From Hymenobacter sp. BT18 (GTDB lineage Bacteria; Bacteroidota; Bacteroidia; Cytophagales; Hymenobacteraceae): a stretch of DNA of 64,000 bases. Of the stretch, positions 35,524 through 44,354 are shown in pieces. The stretch lies in contig NZ_CP050954.1 of NCBI RefSeq assembly GCF_012273015.1, forward strand, positions 2,272,001-2,336,000, written 5' to 3'. How positions within the stretch are numbered: the stretch's first letter is position 1; every line of letters starts with the position of its first letter. The notes below the pieces were generated by a model, which worked only from the letters and a program-made list of their open reading frames with translations, had not been told where the DNA came from and made no database searches. The translations under genes were made by a program, and so were the position numbers.

Positions 35524-36564
35524 ATGCCCTTTTCTGATTTCGATGAGCTGATGATGCGCCGGGCACTGGACCTGGCCCGACTGGGCGCTGGCTACACGCG
35601 CCCCAACCCCCTAGTGGGGTGCGTCATCACCCATGCCGGACGCATTATCGGGGAAGGCTGGCACCGGCAGTACGGGGGTGCCCACGCCGAAGTCAACGCG
35701 GTGGCATCCGTCACGGAAAAGCATTTGCTACCCCAGAGCCGGGTGTACGTCACGCTGGAGCCGTGCGCTCATTTCGGCAAAACCCCGCCCTGCGCCGACC
35801 TGCTGGTGGAAAAGCGCGTGGCCGAGGTGGTAGTCTGCAACCTCGACCCCAACCCACTAGTGGCCGGCCAGGGCCTGCAGAAGCTGCGCGACGCTGGCAT
35901 ACCAGTAGAAACAGGCCTCCTGGAGCAGGCCGGCCGCCGCCTGAACCGGCGCTTCTTCACCTTTCAGGAGCAGCACCGGCCCTACGTAGTGCTGAAGTGG
36001 GCCGAAACCGCCGACGGCTACCTGGCCGGTCCTTATTACCAGCCCGTGCCCATCAGTGGGGAACTGGCCCGGCTGGCCGTACACCAGTGGCGGGCGGAGG
36101 AACACGCCATCCTGGTGGGCACGCGCACGGCCCTGCACGACAACCCACGCCTGAACGTGCGGGAGTGGCCAGGGCAGGACCCCATTCGCCTGGTTATCGA
36201 CAAAAACCTGAGTTTGCCGCCCACGCATAACCTGTTCGACGGCAGTCAGCCCACGGTAGTGTACACCTACCGCCACCGGGCCACCACCGACAATGTAGGC
36301 TACGTTACGCTTTCGGAGGCCGAGGATTTGTTTCCCCAGATTCTGGCCAACCTCCACCAGCGGCAGGTGCAGTCGGTGTTGGTGGAAGGCGGGCCTACGG
36401 TGCTCAACTCCCTGCTTAAAGATGGGCTTTGGGACGAAATTCGCATCATCCGCAGTCCCAAGCACCTGGGGGGCGGGGTAGCAGCTCCCCATCTAGGCCT
36501 CACGGGCTTGCAGGAGCAGTTTGCGCTGGGCGACGACCAGGTGTTTATTTACCGGAAAGGGTAA
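35524..36564 (+). CDS. ribD: bifunctional riboflavin deaminase/reductase RibD
   Basis: The product (346 residues) performs two riboflavin steps. The N-terminal deaminase (about 1-145) has the zinc motif HAEVNAV and PCAHFGKTPPCADLL. The C-terminal NADPH reductase (about 150-346) has VLKWAETADGYLAG, HQWRAEEHAILVGTRTAL and SVLVEGGPTVLNSLL. ATG 35524 is right before the conserved DELMMRRALDLARLG. It is divergent from prmC, and the GAF-domain gene follows 79 bases downstream. Confidence 0.95.
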   Translation: MPFSDFDELMMRRALDLARLGAGYTRPNPLVGCVITHAGRIIGEGWHRQYGGAHAEVNAVASVTEKHLLPQSRVYVTLEPCAHFGKTPPCADLLVEKRVAEVVVCNLDPNPLVAGQGLQKLRDAGIPVETGLLEQAGRRLNRRFFTFQEQHRPYVVLKWAETADGYLAGPYYQPVPISGELARLAVHQWRAEEHAILVGTRTALHDNPRLNVREWPGQDPIRLVIDKNLSLPPTHNLFDGSQPTVVYTYRHRATTDNVGYVTLSEAEDLFPQILANLHQRQVQSVLVEGGPTVLNSLLKDGLWDEIRIIRSPKHLGGGVAAPHLGLTGLQEQFALGDDQVFIYRKG

Positions 36565-36643
36565 TGACGTTGCGGAACGCTCTGGTCGCACTGCCACGCT
36601 TCGTCACAGCCACCATTTCATTTTAACCTTCATTTTACTCCTC

Positions 36644-37126
36644 ATGGCAGAAGAACTGCACCTCGATACTACGCTTACCAAAGCCGAGCAATACCGGCAG
36701 CTCCTGCCCCAGATAGAAGCCCTAACGACCGGCGAGCCGGATCTGGTAGCTAACCTGGCCAATACCGTGGCTGCCCTGCGGCAGGCCTTCAACTTTTTCT
36801 GGGTAGGCTTTTACCTGGTGAAAGGCGACGAACTGGTGCTGGGGCCATTTCAGGGGCCTATAGCCTGCACCCGCATCCGGCACGGCAAGGGCGTGTGCGG
36901 CGGCAGTTGGGCCCAGGCCGTTACCCTGCTGGTGCCCGATGTAGAGCAGTTTCCCGGACACATTGCCTGCAGCTCCGAGTCTAAGTCCGAAATTGTGGTG
37001 CCGGTGCTGAAAGACGGGCAGGTGGTAGCCGTGCTGGACGTCGACAGCGACCAACTCGACGACTTCGACCAAGATGATCAGCAGGCGCTGGAGCAGCTTA
37101 TGCAGCTGGCCGCCCGCTGGTTTTAG
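36644..37126 (+). CDS. msrC: free methionine-(R)-sulfoxide reductase (GAF domain)
   Basis: The product (160 residues from ATG 36644) is a single GAF domain. FFWVGFYLVKGDELVLGPFQG, CTRIRHGKGVCGGSWAQ and HIACSSESKSEIVVPV carry the three Cys conserved in fRMsr enzymes, which reduce free methionine-R-sulfoxide with a thiol relay. DVDSDQLDDFDQDDQQAL ends the domain as expected. The frame from 36521 overlaps ribD and was rejected. It may be read with ribD. Confidence 0.92.
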   Translation: MAEELHLDTTLTKAEQYRQLLPQIEALTTGEPDLVANLANTVAALRQAFNFFWVGFYLVKGDELVLGPFQGPIACTRIRHGKGVCGGSWAQAVTLLVPDVEQFPGHIACSSESKSEIVVPVLKDGQVVAVLDVDSDQLDDFDQDDQQALEQLMQLAARWF

Positions 37127-37206
37127 CGGCGACAGGCACCAGCTTCTTTCGGCTCACGCAGACCTTCTATTTTTCTCAAGTCTCTTTTTGCAAGCATCCT
37201 TCTGCT

Positions 37207-37893
37207 ATGAATAAGCCTTTTTATTGCTTGGGCGACTGGCGCCGCAACGTGGTGCTGATGGCCGCGGCGGCCAGCCTGGGCCTGGGCGTGCTGCCCGCCT
37301 GCTCCTCCGACAACCGCGCCGACACCGAAGCAGCCACCGGCGACTGGAGCGGCGAAACCTACAGCCAGGGCGTCATCACGGAAATGACCGAGGTAAAGCC
37401 CGGGGAGTGGAAAATCACGGCCGAGCAGCCCGCCGGCAAAGAGGAAGTAGCCGCTATTCTCCACCATTTCGACGGAAAAGTGGATACCCTGCAGGGGGCG
37501 GCCCTACAAAAGCAGATGCAGGACTACAGCCGCCAGTACCCCGAAAACCGGGTAGCTGGCACCGGCATGATGGACGTGCTCATGTGGAGCGGCATCGGGT
37601 ACATGGCCGGGCGCTTTCTCACCCCTAACCCGGGCTACTATGCCAACCCCGGCCTGTTCCAGCGCAACACGGGGTGGCGCCAGGGTATTACCCGGGAACG
37701 TGAAAACGAGGGTCGGGGCTTTTTCGGCCGAGGCTTCACGGGGGCCCGCAGTTCCCGCTCGGCTGGCGTGCAGGAAAGTCCCACATTCCGGCGCTCGGCC
37801 TACCGCACCGGCACCTTCCGCAACTCGGCCCCACGCATGAGCCGGAGCAGTGGCTTCGGCAGCCGCAGCAGTGGCCGGGGCTGGGGTGGGTAG
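37207..37893 (+). CDS. UPF0323-like lipoprotein
   Basis: The product (228 residues) has an N-terminal leader that ends LGVLPACSSDN (lipobox Cys32). A compact part follows: GEWKITAEQPAGKEEVAAILHH and GTGMMDVLMWSGIGYMAGRF, with a glycine-rich membrane-like stretch. The tail is Gly/Ser/Arg-rich with repeated RSSGFGSRSSG-like words. I assign it to UPF0323, whose members are often encoded before a glutathionylspermidine-synthase-like ATP-grasp gene, as here (next gene at 38000). The assignment rests on these features and not on a search, and the function is unknown. Confidence 0.65.
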   Translation: MNKPFYCLGDWRRNVVLMAAAASLGLGVLPACSSDNRADTEAATGDWSGETYSQGVITEMTEVKPGEWKITAEQPAGKEEVAAILHHFDGKVDTLQGAALQKQMQDYSRQYPENRVAGTGMMDVLMWSGIGYMAGRFLTPNPGYYANPGLFQRNTGWRQGITRERENEGRGFFGRGFTGARSSRSAGVQESPTFRRSAYRTGTFRNSAPRMSRSSGFGSRSSGRGWGG

Positions 37894-37900
37894 TTTTTTG

Positions 37901-37951
37901 AATGTGCTGAGGTGCTAATGGCTGTTTTCTTACTTAGCACCTCAGCACATT
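37901..37951. repeat. inverted repeat with tandem CAGCACATT words
   Basis: Eighteen bases at 37901-37918 pair perfectly with 37934-37951. Further AGCACATT-type words continue to about 37990. The element fills the spacer between the UPF0323-like gene and the ATP-grasp gene and uses the same words as the repeats near 22098 and 30143. Confidence 0.8.
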
Positions 37952-37999
37952 CTAACACATCAGCACATTAAGCACATCACCTTAGCACATTCAACTATA

Positions 38000-39175
38000 A
38001 TGATATCCTTACTGCCACTTTCCGGTGACGTGACGCCGGCCGTGCGGGCGCTGGGCTGGGACTGGGCCGTGGAAGATGCCTGCGCGGCCTACGTGGCCCG
38101 CGAAGCCGTGCAGGTGCCCGAAGCTGAGGCCGAAGCCCTGCTGGAGGCTACCGACACGCTCTACGAAATGCTGGTTCAGGCTATTCCCGACCCTATCCCC
38201 GACGACCTGCTGCAGCTACTGGCCATTCCCGCCAACCTGTGGGCCGCCGTGCGCCACTCCTGGAACGACGAGCGGCACTGGCACCTCTACGGCCGCTTCG
38301 ACCTAGCCCAGACGCCCGACGGCATCAAGCTCCTGGAGTTCAACGCCGATACGGCCACCAGCCTGCCCGAAACAGCTGTGGTGCAGTGGGCCAGTTTGGT
38401 AGCTGCCGGCCAGGCCGATGAAGAGCGCCAGGCCAACGGCTTGTTTGAGGGCTTGCAAAGCCAGTTGGAAGAGTGGCGCCACCTCAACCCCGACCTCGAC
38501 CCTACCCTGCTGCTAGTACATTTGCCCGACAGTGCCGAGGACGAAGCCAATTGCGCCATCTTGGCCGAAGCGGCGCGGGCGGCGGGCTTTACCACGGTGC
38601 ACGTGTGCTCCGTCGATGCTATGCAGGTGTCGGTAGCCGGGGAAGAGCGGGGCGTTTGGGCCCAGGTGGGACCGGAGCAGTGGCAGCGGTTTGGCTTTCT
38701 GTTCAAGCTGGTGCCCTGGGAAATCCTGGTTGAGGAAGAACCAGAGCTAACGGCCGACCTCACCCATCTGCTGCTCACCCGCGACGTTATCATTGCCAAC
38801 CCCGCCTATTCATTGCTGTTCCAAAGCAAGGGTCTGCTGGCTTGGCTGTGGAAGGTGTTTCCGCACCACCCGCTGCTACTGGAAGCTTCGCTGCAGCCCT
38901 TGGCCGGCCACTACGTGAGCAAGCCACTGCTGGGCCGCGAGGGCCAGAATGTGGTAGAGGTGCAGCCCAATGGCCAGCCCGGCGCCTCCAGCGAAGGCGA
39001 GTTCGGCGAGCAGCCCCAAGTGTACCAGCGGTGGGCCGAGCTACCCCAGGACGCACAGCAGCGCCGCTACCAGGCCGGTGTGTTCTGGGCCGGTGAGGCC
39101 TGTGCCCTCGGCTTCCGCCGCGACGCGAGCTTCATCACTAACCTCTCGGAGTTTGTACCACACCTACTGACGTAA
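38000..39175 (+). CDS. glutathionylspermidine synthase family ATP-grasp protein
   Basis: The product (391 residues) matches the C-terminal synthetase domain of glutathionylspermidine synthase, as in YgiC/YjfC. GRFDLAQTPDGIKLLEFNAD, FLFKLVPWEILVEEEPEL, LLFQSKGLLAWLWKVFPHHP, YVSKPLLGREGQNV and FWAGEACALGFRRDAS are all in the expected order. It lacks the N-terminal amidase. Such enzymes ligate an amine to a carboxylate via acyl phosphate; the real substrate of bacterial stand-alone members is unsettled. The preceding UPF0323-like gene is a usual partner. Confidence 0.9.
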   Translation: MISLLPLSGDVTPAVRALGWDWAVEDACAAYVAREAVQVPEAEAEALLEATDTLYEMLVQAIPDPIPDDLLQLLAIPANLWAAVRHSWNDERHWHLYGRFDLAQTPDGIKLLEFNADTATSLPETAVVQWASLVAAGQADEERQANGLFEGLQSQLEEWRHLNPDLDPTLLLVHLPDSAEDEANCAILAEAARAAGFTTVHVCSVDAMQVSVAGEERGVWAQVGPEQWQRFGFLFKLVPWEILVEEEPELTADLTHLLLTRDVIIANPAYSLLFQSKGLLAWLWKVFPHHPLLLEASLQPLAGHYVSKPLLGREGQNVVEVQPNGQPGASSEGEFGEQPQVYQRWAELPQDAQQRRYQAGVFWAGEACALGFRRDASFITNLSEFVPHLLT

Positions 39176-39181
39176 CCATCT

Positions 39182-39189
39182 TACTTTTG
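39182..39189 (+). promoter_or_regulatory. -7 box of the DHFR-like gene
   Basis: TACTTTTG matches TAnnTTTG exactly and ends 11 bases before ATG 39201. It lies in the 25 bases between the ATP-grasp gene and the DHFR-like gene. Confidence 0.5.
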
Positions 39190-39200
39190 CTTTTTCTGTC

Positions 39201-39719
39201 ATGCGCAAGGTCGTATTCTACATTGCTGCCAGCCTCGACGGGTACATAGCGTTGCCCGATGGGTCGGTTGACTGGCTGCCCGCGCCCCCACCTGGCGAAG
39301 ACTATGGCTACGCCGATTTCCTGGCTACCGTAGACGCCACGCTGCAAGGCCGCACCACCTATGAGCAGGTGCTTACCTTCGGCGAGTGGCCCTACCCCAC
39401 GCTCACCAACTACGTATTCAGCCGGCAGCTCGCGCAAAGCCCGGTTCCTTCGGTTCAGCTTGTAGCCGACGATCCTGTGCAGTACGTAACGGCGCTCAAG
39501 CAGCACCCGGGCGGTACCATCTGGCTTATTGGCGGCAGTTCCCTGGCTGCCCCGCTGCTGGCAGCCGGGCTAGTAGATGAGCTCATGCTGTTTGTGGTGC
39601 CCCAGGTGTTGGGCGCGGGCATTCCGCTCTGGCAGCCGGGCCTCCGCCTTCAACCTAAAACACTGCTACACACGCGCACCTGGCCCGATGGCATGGTCTT
39701 GCTGCACTACCAACTCTAG
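39201..39719 (+). CDS. dihydrofolate reductase family protein (RibD C-terminal type)
   Basis: The product (172 residues) has the RibD_C/YyaP fold. VVFYIAASLDGYIA opens it, with TLQGRTTYEQV and the NADPH-binding IWLIGGSSLAAPLLAAGL. VDELMLFVVPQVLGAGIPLW is the conserved end. Members of this group are usually annotated as dihydrofolate-reductase-like; few have known substrates. The gene stands between the ATP-grasp gene and a strong hairpin terminator shared with psd. Confidence 0.88.
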   Translation: MRKVVFYIAASLDGYIALPDGSVDWLPAPPPGEDYGYADFLATVDATLQGRTTYEQVLTFGEWPYPTLTNYVFSRQLAQSPVPSVQLVADDPVQYVTALKQHPGGTIWLIGGSSLAAPLLAAGLVDELMLFVVPQVLGAGIPLWQPGLRLQPKTLLHTRTWPDGMVLLHYQL

Positions 39720-39728
39720 CGGGCCCTG

Positions 39729-39780
39729 CTTTAAAACAACCCGGCCACTCCTTAGTAGGAGTGGCCGGGTTGTTTTAAAG
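39729..39780. terminator. perfect bidirectional hairpin terminator
   Basis: A perfect 24-base-pair stem (39729-39752 with 39757-39780) has a TAGT loop, with A/T runs at the stem base giving U tails in both directions. It lies between the convergent DHFR-like and psd genes. Confidence 0.88.
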
Positions 39781-39793
39781 CCTATCTGAAAGC

Positions 39794-40474
39794 TTAGAAC
39801 AAGCTGGGGGCGTTGGTTTTCAGTTGGGCGATAATGGTTTGCCCGCCTTTTACCTTTTCGCCGATCTGTACTTTCACCTCGGTATCCAGAGGAACGAAAA
39901 TATCCACGCGGGAGCCAAACTTGATAAAGCCGAACTCTTCGCCCTGGCTTACTTCATCACCCTCATTCACGTACCACACAATACGGCGGGCCATAGCGCC
40001 GGCAATCTGCCGGAACAGCACAAACGGACCGGCTTCCGATTCTACCACCACCGTGGTCCGCTCATTCTTGGTACTGCTTTTGGGGTGCCAGGCTACGAGG
40101 TAATTGCCGGGGTGGTACTTGAAATAGCGCACGATGCCCGAAATAGGATTGCGGGTGATGTGCACGTTGATGGGCGACATGAAGATGCTGATCTGCTTGC
40201 GCACGTCGTCGAAATACTCGGGCTCGTGCACGTCCTCAATCACCACCACTTTCCCATCTGCCGGCGCTATCACCAGATCTTCGTGGGTAAACAGCCGCCG
40301 GGCCGGACTGCGGAAAAACTGCAGCAGGATCAAAAACACCAGCACGGAGATGACGGCGAATACCTTGTTGAATCCGTCGTTTTGCGCGTTGTAGCGGAAT
40401 AGCAGCAGATTCACGGCCAGCAAAGCCAGCAGGGTAAAGAACAGAATACGTCGTCCTTCTTTATGGATCTTCAT
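39794..40474 (-). CDS. psd: phosphatidylserine decarboxylase family protein
   Basis: The product (226 residues) makes phosphatidylethanolamine from phosphatidylserine. Two hydrophobic stretches at about 10-26 and 38-53 anchor it to the inner membrane. APADGKVVVIEDV, ISIFMSPINVHITRNPISG and YHPGNYLVAWHPKSS are conserved. The self-cleavage site is Gly187-Ser188 in KFGSRVDIFVP; cleavage there would give the pyruvoyl group on the small subunit. Size and motif fit the short archaeal/Bacteroidota type. It is transcribed alone. Confidence 0.94.
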   Translation of the reverse strand: MKIHKEGRRILFFTLLALLAVNLLLFRYNAQNDGFNKVFAVISVLVFLILLQFFRSPARRLFTHEDLVIAPADGKVVVIEDVHEPEYFDDVRKQISIFMSPINVHITRNPISGIVRYFKYHPGNYLVAWHPKSSTKNERTTVVVESEAGPFVLFRQIAGAMARRIVWYVNEGDEVSQGEEFGFIKFGSRVDIFVPLDTEVKVQIGEKVKGGQTIIAQLKTNAPSLF

Positions 40475-40600
40475 AGAGCGTTGATTTGCGCCGGGCCCGC
40501 TTCGTGCGGCGCGTCGGTCGTCAATTCAGGAAACGGGGCAAGTCCTGCCGAGGTTGGGTGTACGGGGTAATTCCGGGTTTAGCTTACCGCAGCGTACAAA

Positions 40601-40630
40601 TATAGCCCGAGCCATGGGGCCCGGGCTATA
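40601..40630 (-). terminator. hairpin downstream of gdhA
   Basis: TATAGCCCG (40601-40609) pairs with CGGGCTATA (40622-40630). It lies 30 bases after the gdhA stop codon and has only a weak U tail on the minus strand. Confidence 0.55.
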
Positions 40631-40660
40631 CACAAAGAAATTTATCGGTACCGGAGCTGC

Positions 40661-41950
40661 TTAGAAGCCGCCGCGGTACTTGTAGGTCTGGGCTACTTTG
40701 TCAATGGCTACTACGTAGGCAGCAATGCGCATCGGAATCTTATACTTCTGGCTGGTCTGGTACACCTTCTCGAAGGCGTCAGACATGATCCGGTCGGCCC
40801 GCTCGGTTACCATTTCTTCCGTCCACTTGAAGCCCTGGCGGTTTTGCACCCATTCGAAATAGGATACCGTTACCCCACCCGAGTTAGCCAGAATATCAGG
40901 CACCACCATGATACCCTTCTCATTGATGATAGGGTCGGCCGAAGCTGAGGTAGGCCCGTTGGCGCCTTCTACAATCAGGCGGGCCTTGATGTCGTGGGCA
41001 TTGTGCTCCGTAATTACGTCTTCCACGGCGGCGGGCACCAGCACGTCTACGTCGGCCAGCAGCAGGTCGTCGGCGTTTTCCATCAGCGTGGCGCCGGTGT
41101 AGCCATCAAGCCGGCCTTTGTGGGCATTCTTGTAGGCAATGGCCTCGTCGATGTTGATGCCTTTATCGTTCCAGTAGGCCCCGCTCACGTCGGATACCGC
41201 CTTTATTTTCACGCCCTGCTCGCAGAGCAGCTTAGCCGCCCAGGAGCCTACGTTACCGAAGCCCTGCACAGCGGCCGAAGCCGTTTTAGGGTCCATGCCC
41301 AGCTTCTTCATGGCGGCCAGCGCCGATACCATCACGCCGCGGCCGGTAGCCTCGGTGCGGCCCAAAGAGCCCCCCATTACCAGGGGTTTGCCCGTCACCA
41401 CGGCGGGCGAGGTAGCGCCTACCGTTTTGGAGAATTCGTCCATCAGCCACGCCATTTCACGCGGACCGGTGCCCATGTCGGGAGCCGGAATGTCGCGGTC
41501 GGGGCCAAAGACGTCTTTCATCGCCAGGGTATAGCCCCGCGTCATTCGTTCAATTTCCCCCGCACTCATGGTGGTTGGGTCGCAGATGATGCCGCCCTTC
41601 GCACCGCCGTAGGGAATGTCTACCACGGCGCACTTCCACGTCATCCAGGCCGCCAGGGCCTTCACCTCGTCGAGGTGTACGTTTTTATCGTAGCGGATAC
41701 CGCCTTTCGAGGGGCCCAGAATGGTGTTGTGCACCACACGGTAGCCTTCAAATACGCGCACCTTGCCGTTGTCCATCGTCACAGGAATGTGCACGATTAC
41801 CTGCTTGTCGGGTGCTTTCAGGACGTTGTAGGTTTCTTCGTCGAGGCCCAGGATTTCCGTGGCCACGTTGAAGCGCGACATCATGGATTCCAGCGGGTTT
41901 TCGGCATCGACGCGGGGGGCGGGTTCTTTGTACACCGTGGTGGCAGCCAT
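40661..41950 (-). CDS. gdhA: glutamate dehydrogenase (Glu/Leu/Phe/Val family)
   Basis: The product (429 residues from ATG 41950) carries out reversible oxidative deamination of glutamate. GPSKGGIRY and PYGGAKGGI contain the catalytic and substrate-binding Lys residues, FGPDRDIPAPDMGTG carries the catalytic Asp, and VQGFGNVGSWAA is the nucleotide-binding motif. LANSGGVTVSYFEWVQNRQG is the family's conserved C-terminal part. The 26 codons upstream in frame are rejected. A TACCTTTG box is 94 bases upstream. A second, more divergent family member is encoded at 62034. Confidence 0.94.
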   Translation of the reverse strand: MAATTVYKEPAPRVDAENPLESMMSRFNVATEILGLDEETYNVLKAPDKQVIVHIPVTMDNGKVRVFEGYRVVHNTILGPSKGGIRYDKNVHLDEVKALAAWMTWKCAVVDIPYGGAKGGIICDPTTMSAGEIERMTRGYTLAMKDVFGPDRDIPAPDMGTGPREMAWLMDEFSKTVGATSPAVVTGKPLVMGGSLGRTEATGRGVMVSALAAMKKLGMDPKTASAAVQGFGNVGSWAAKLLCEQGVKIKAVSDVSGAYWNDKGINIDEAIAYKNAHKGRLDGYTGATLMENADDLLLADVDVLVPAAVEDVITEHNAHDIKARLIVEGANGPTSASADPIINEKGIMVVPDILANSGGVTVSYFEWVQNRQGFKWTEEMVTERADRIMSDAFEKVYQTSQKYKIPMRIAAYVVAIDKVAQTYKYRGGF

Positions 41951-42043
41951 ACGGGTAAGAAATAAGGGTGAGGGTGGGTAGAAATGGCGCTGCAGCGGCA
42001 AGGGTGGAAGTTTGCCCGGCAACGCCAACGGAATTTAAGACGC

Positions 42044-42051
42044 CAAAGGTA
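42044..42051 (-). promoter_or_regulatory. -7 box of gdhA
   Basis: TACCTTTG on the minus strand matches TAnnTTTG exactly, 94 bases before the gdhA ATG. This implies a leader of about 85 bases in which no riboswitch structure was recognised. Confidence 0.5.
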
Positions 42052-42158
42052 GCAGTTTATGCCATACGCGGACCGCTACCGCTTGGATGTGACGCCCGCC
42101 GCTTTTGCCCGGTATCCAGCTATGCCGAAGCCGCCTCAGTAACTACGGCCGCGCCTTG

Positions 42159-43061
42159 CTACCCCAGCAGCAACTGCAGCAAAGCCAGCACCGGCAGAAT
42201 AAACAGGAAGGCGTCGAACCGGTCGAGCAGGCCGCCGTGGCCGGGCAGGATGCGGCCGGAGTCTTTTACGCCCACGCTACGCTTAAGCATGGACTCGGCC
42301 AAATCACCAATGGGCCCAAACACAGCCACCACGCCGGCAACGATCAGCCGGTAGGTAAGTGGCAACTCGGGCAATAGGTAGCCCAATGCCCAGCCCGTAG
42401 CTAGGGTAATGAGGAAGCCGCCCACGGCCCCTTCCCAGGTTTTGCCGGGCGAAATCTTAGGCGCCAGCTTGTGCCGGCCGAAGGTTTTGCCCGCTGCGTA
42501 CGCCCCAATGTCCGACGACCAGACCAGGAACAGCAGCGCGAAAATGCGGCGGTAGTCGTAGCCGTGCGCATCGAAGGCCAGCACGCTCAGCAGGCTCATG
42601 GGTAGGCTCACGTACAACAGCCCCAGCAAGGCCACGCCCACGTTGGCAAACGGGGCCAGCTGCTGATTTTCCCGCGGCCAGGCAAACATTTCCCGCAAAA
42701 TGAGAATGGTGGGGAGCAAAAGCCCAATGCCGTACAGCACACCTTTTGCAATGGGCAACGCATCAAACCAAACTTCAGCGGCACCTACCGGATGTAGCGC
42801 GCTAGTCCGCTCAACCCCAGCATAGTGGTAAACACTATTTATGTAATGAATGGCCCCAAAAAGCCCCAGGCTTAAGGCTCCGCCCAGCAGCGCGGCCGGC
42901 TTGTAGTTGGCCTCCCGCATCATGCGGTAGAACTCCCACAGCATCCGCATCTGCACCAAGCCGAAAAACAAGGCAAACGTCCAGGCGCTGTACCAGATGC
43001 AGAACAGCAGCACGATGGCGCCCAGCACCCCGTAGAGCAGGCGCTGCGCCAAGTTAGACAT
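42159..43061 (-). CDS. cdsA: phosphatidate cytidylyltransferase
   Basis: The product (300 residues from ATG 43061) makes CDP-diacylglycerol, the precursor of phospholipids including those processed by Psd. Six or more hydrophobic helices span the protein. The signature is in VFGPIGDLAESMLKRSVGVKD followed by DSGRILPGHGGLLDRFDAF, with the conserved Ser-x8-K and DR residues. The 17 codons before ATG 43061 begin with TTG and are Pro/Ala-rich, so they were left out. It follows the CPBP protease gene by 92 bases on the same strand. Confidence 0.94.
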   Translation of the reverse strand: MSNLAQRLLYGVLGAIVLLFCIWYSAWTFALFFGLVQMRMLWEFYRMMREANYKPAALLGGALSLGLFGAIHYINSVYHYAGVERTSALHPVGAAEVWFDALPIAKGVLYGIGLLLPTILILREMFAWPRENQQLAPFANVGVALLGLLYVSLPMSLLSVLAFDAHGYDYRRIFALLFLVWSSDIGAYAAGKTFGRHKLAPKISPGKTWEGAVGGFLITLATGWALGYLLPELPLTYRLIVAGVVAVFGPIGDLAESMLKRSVGVKDSGRILPGHGGLLDRFDAFLFILPVLALLQLLLG

Positions 43062-43153
43062 GGGCTTTTTCTCGGAAGCAGCAGAAGGGGCGGGAGCGGG
43101 AGAGTCGGGCAAGCGGGAGCGAGGTGTAAAGGCGGAAACAGAAAAAGCAGGCG

Positions 43154-44203
43154 CTACAGCGGTGCCTGGGGCTGGGGCGCAGGCTCAACCCCGTGGCTGG
43201 TGAGGGTGTGGCCCGTGGGAGGCACGCTGCCACCCACCAGCACGCCCGCGCCCGTGAGCGTGTGGCTCACCACGGGCGCCCCGGTATAGCCAAACTTCTG
43301 GTAGGCCAGCCGCAGCAAGCCCAACGTGAGCACGGCCGAGAGCAGCATCCAGGGCCAGGGCAAAGCTTGCGTCGAGTCGGGGTCCAGCGTGGCGCTCAGG
43401 GTGCCGCGTTGCTGGGCGTAGAGGAGCAGAATCTGCACGGCGTTCTGGGCAAAGTGCGCGGCCATGGGCACCAGAATATTGCCGCTCCAGGCGAAGAGGT
43501 AGCCCAGTACCACGCCCAGCACCAGGCGCGGCACAAAGCCAAAGAACTGCATGTGAATGGCACTGAACAGAAAGGCCGCCAGCCAAACGCCCGCGTGGTA
43601 GGAGCCGAACAAGCGGGTAATCTGCTTTTGCACCACGCCTCGGAACACCAGCTCCTCACTGATGGCCGGCACCACGGCAATAACCAGCAGGCCCACTAGC
43701 AGCCGGCCCGTGGAGGTGAACTGGGTGAGGTACTGCGTCAGATCCTGGGCCTGGGTTTCCTTGTCGCGGGCCCACACCTCAAACTCGTGCATGAACGCGG
43801 GGAACTGCGCATTGGCGTTCCAGGCAATCAGCCCCGACATGGCCGGCAGGCTTAGCACAATGATGGCGGCTGCCAACAGCAGCCACCAGGCGGGCACCGG
43901 ACGGCGCGGCGCGAAGTAGCTGGCCCAGCTACGCCCCTGAATGGACGCCAGGGCCAGCGCGGCCCCGGCAAAGCCCACAAACAGCAGTAGGACCTGTGAC
44001 AACATCATCATACTCCAGCCGTGGGGGCTTAATTGTGGGTTTCGGAGTAGGGCTTCAAACTCCTGCATACTCCGAACCCCAAAAAAGGCAACACCGGCCA
44101 GTAACATAAAAAAATACCCTAGGCACACGGCCGCCAGCATCAACCCCACCAGCAGCAGCAGGGCAAGCAAGGGGTGTAGCCGGCTGGAAACGAAACCTTT
44201 CAT
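43154..44203 (-). CDS. CPBP family intramembrane metalloprotease
   Basis: The product (349 residues from ATG 44203) has about eight membrane helices. AISEELVFRGVVQKQI carries the EExxxR motif, FSAIHMQFFGFVPR carries the first metal-binding His, and MAAHFAQN the second. These are the marks of the CAAX-protease/bacteriocin-processing (CPBP, Abi) family. In bacteria members process lipid-linked or small proteins, and some act in immunity to bacteriocins; the target here is unknown. The extended N-terminus of the longer frame was rejected. It is upstream of cdsA. Confidence 0.9.
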   Translation of the reverse strand: MKGFVSSRLHPLLALLLLVGLMLAAVCLGYFFMLLAGVAFFGVRSMQEFEALLRNPQLSPHGWSMMMLSQVLLLFVGFAGAALALASIQGRSWASYFAPRRPVPAWWLLLAAAIIVLSLPAMSGLIAWNANAQFPAFMHEFEVWARDKETQAQDLTQYLTQFTSTGRLLVGLLVIAVVPAISEELVFRGVVQKQITRLFGSYHAGVWLAAFLFSAIHMQFFGFVPRLVLGVVLGYLFAWSGNILVPMAAHFAQNAVQILLLYAQQRGTLSATLDPDSTQALPWPWMLLSAVLTLGLLRLAYQKFGYTGAPVVSHTLTGAGVLVGGSVPPTGHTLTSHGVEPAPQPQAPL

Positions 44204-44322
44204 ATGTGTTCGGGGTCTTGGAGGCTTAGGATTCTGGGGACCGGGATGCCGTGCAACGTCTTTACGCAAGAACGTCAGCCAAGACCCAAAGCGCCCAAGA
44301 CCCTAAGACCCTGATATAGTCG

Positions 44323-44330
44323 TAAATTTG
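44323..44330 (+). promoter_or_regulatory. -7 box of dusB
   Basis: TAAATTTG matches TAnnTTTG exactly and ends 24 bases before GTG 44355. Confidence 0.55.
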
Positions 44331-44354
44331 CGCAAAATACTAGAATAGCCTGCC

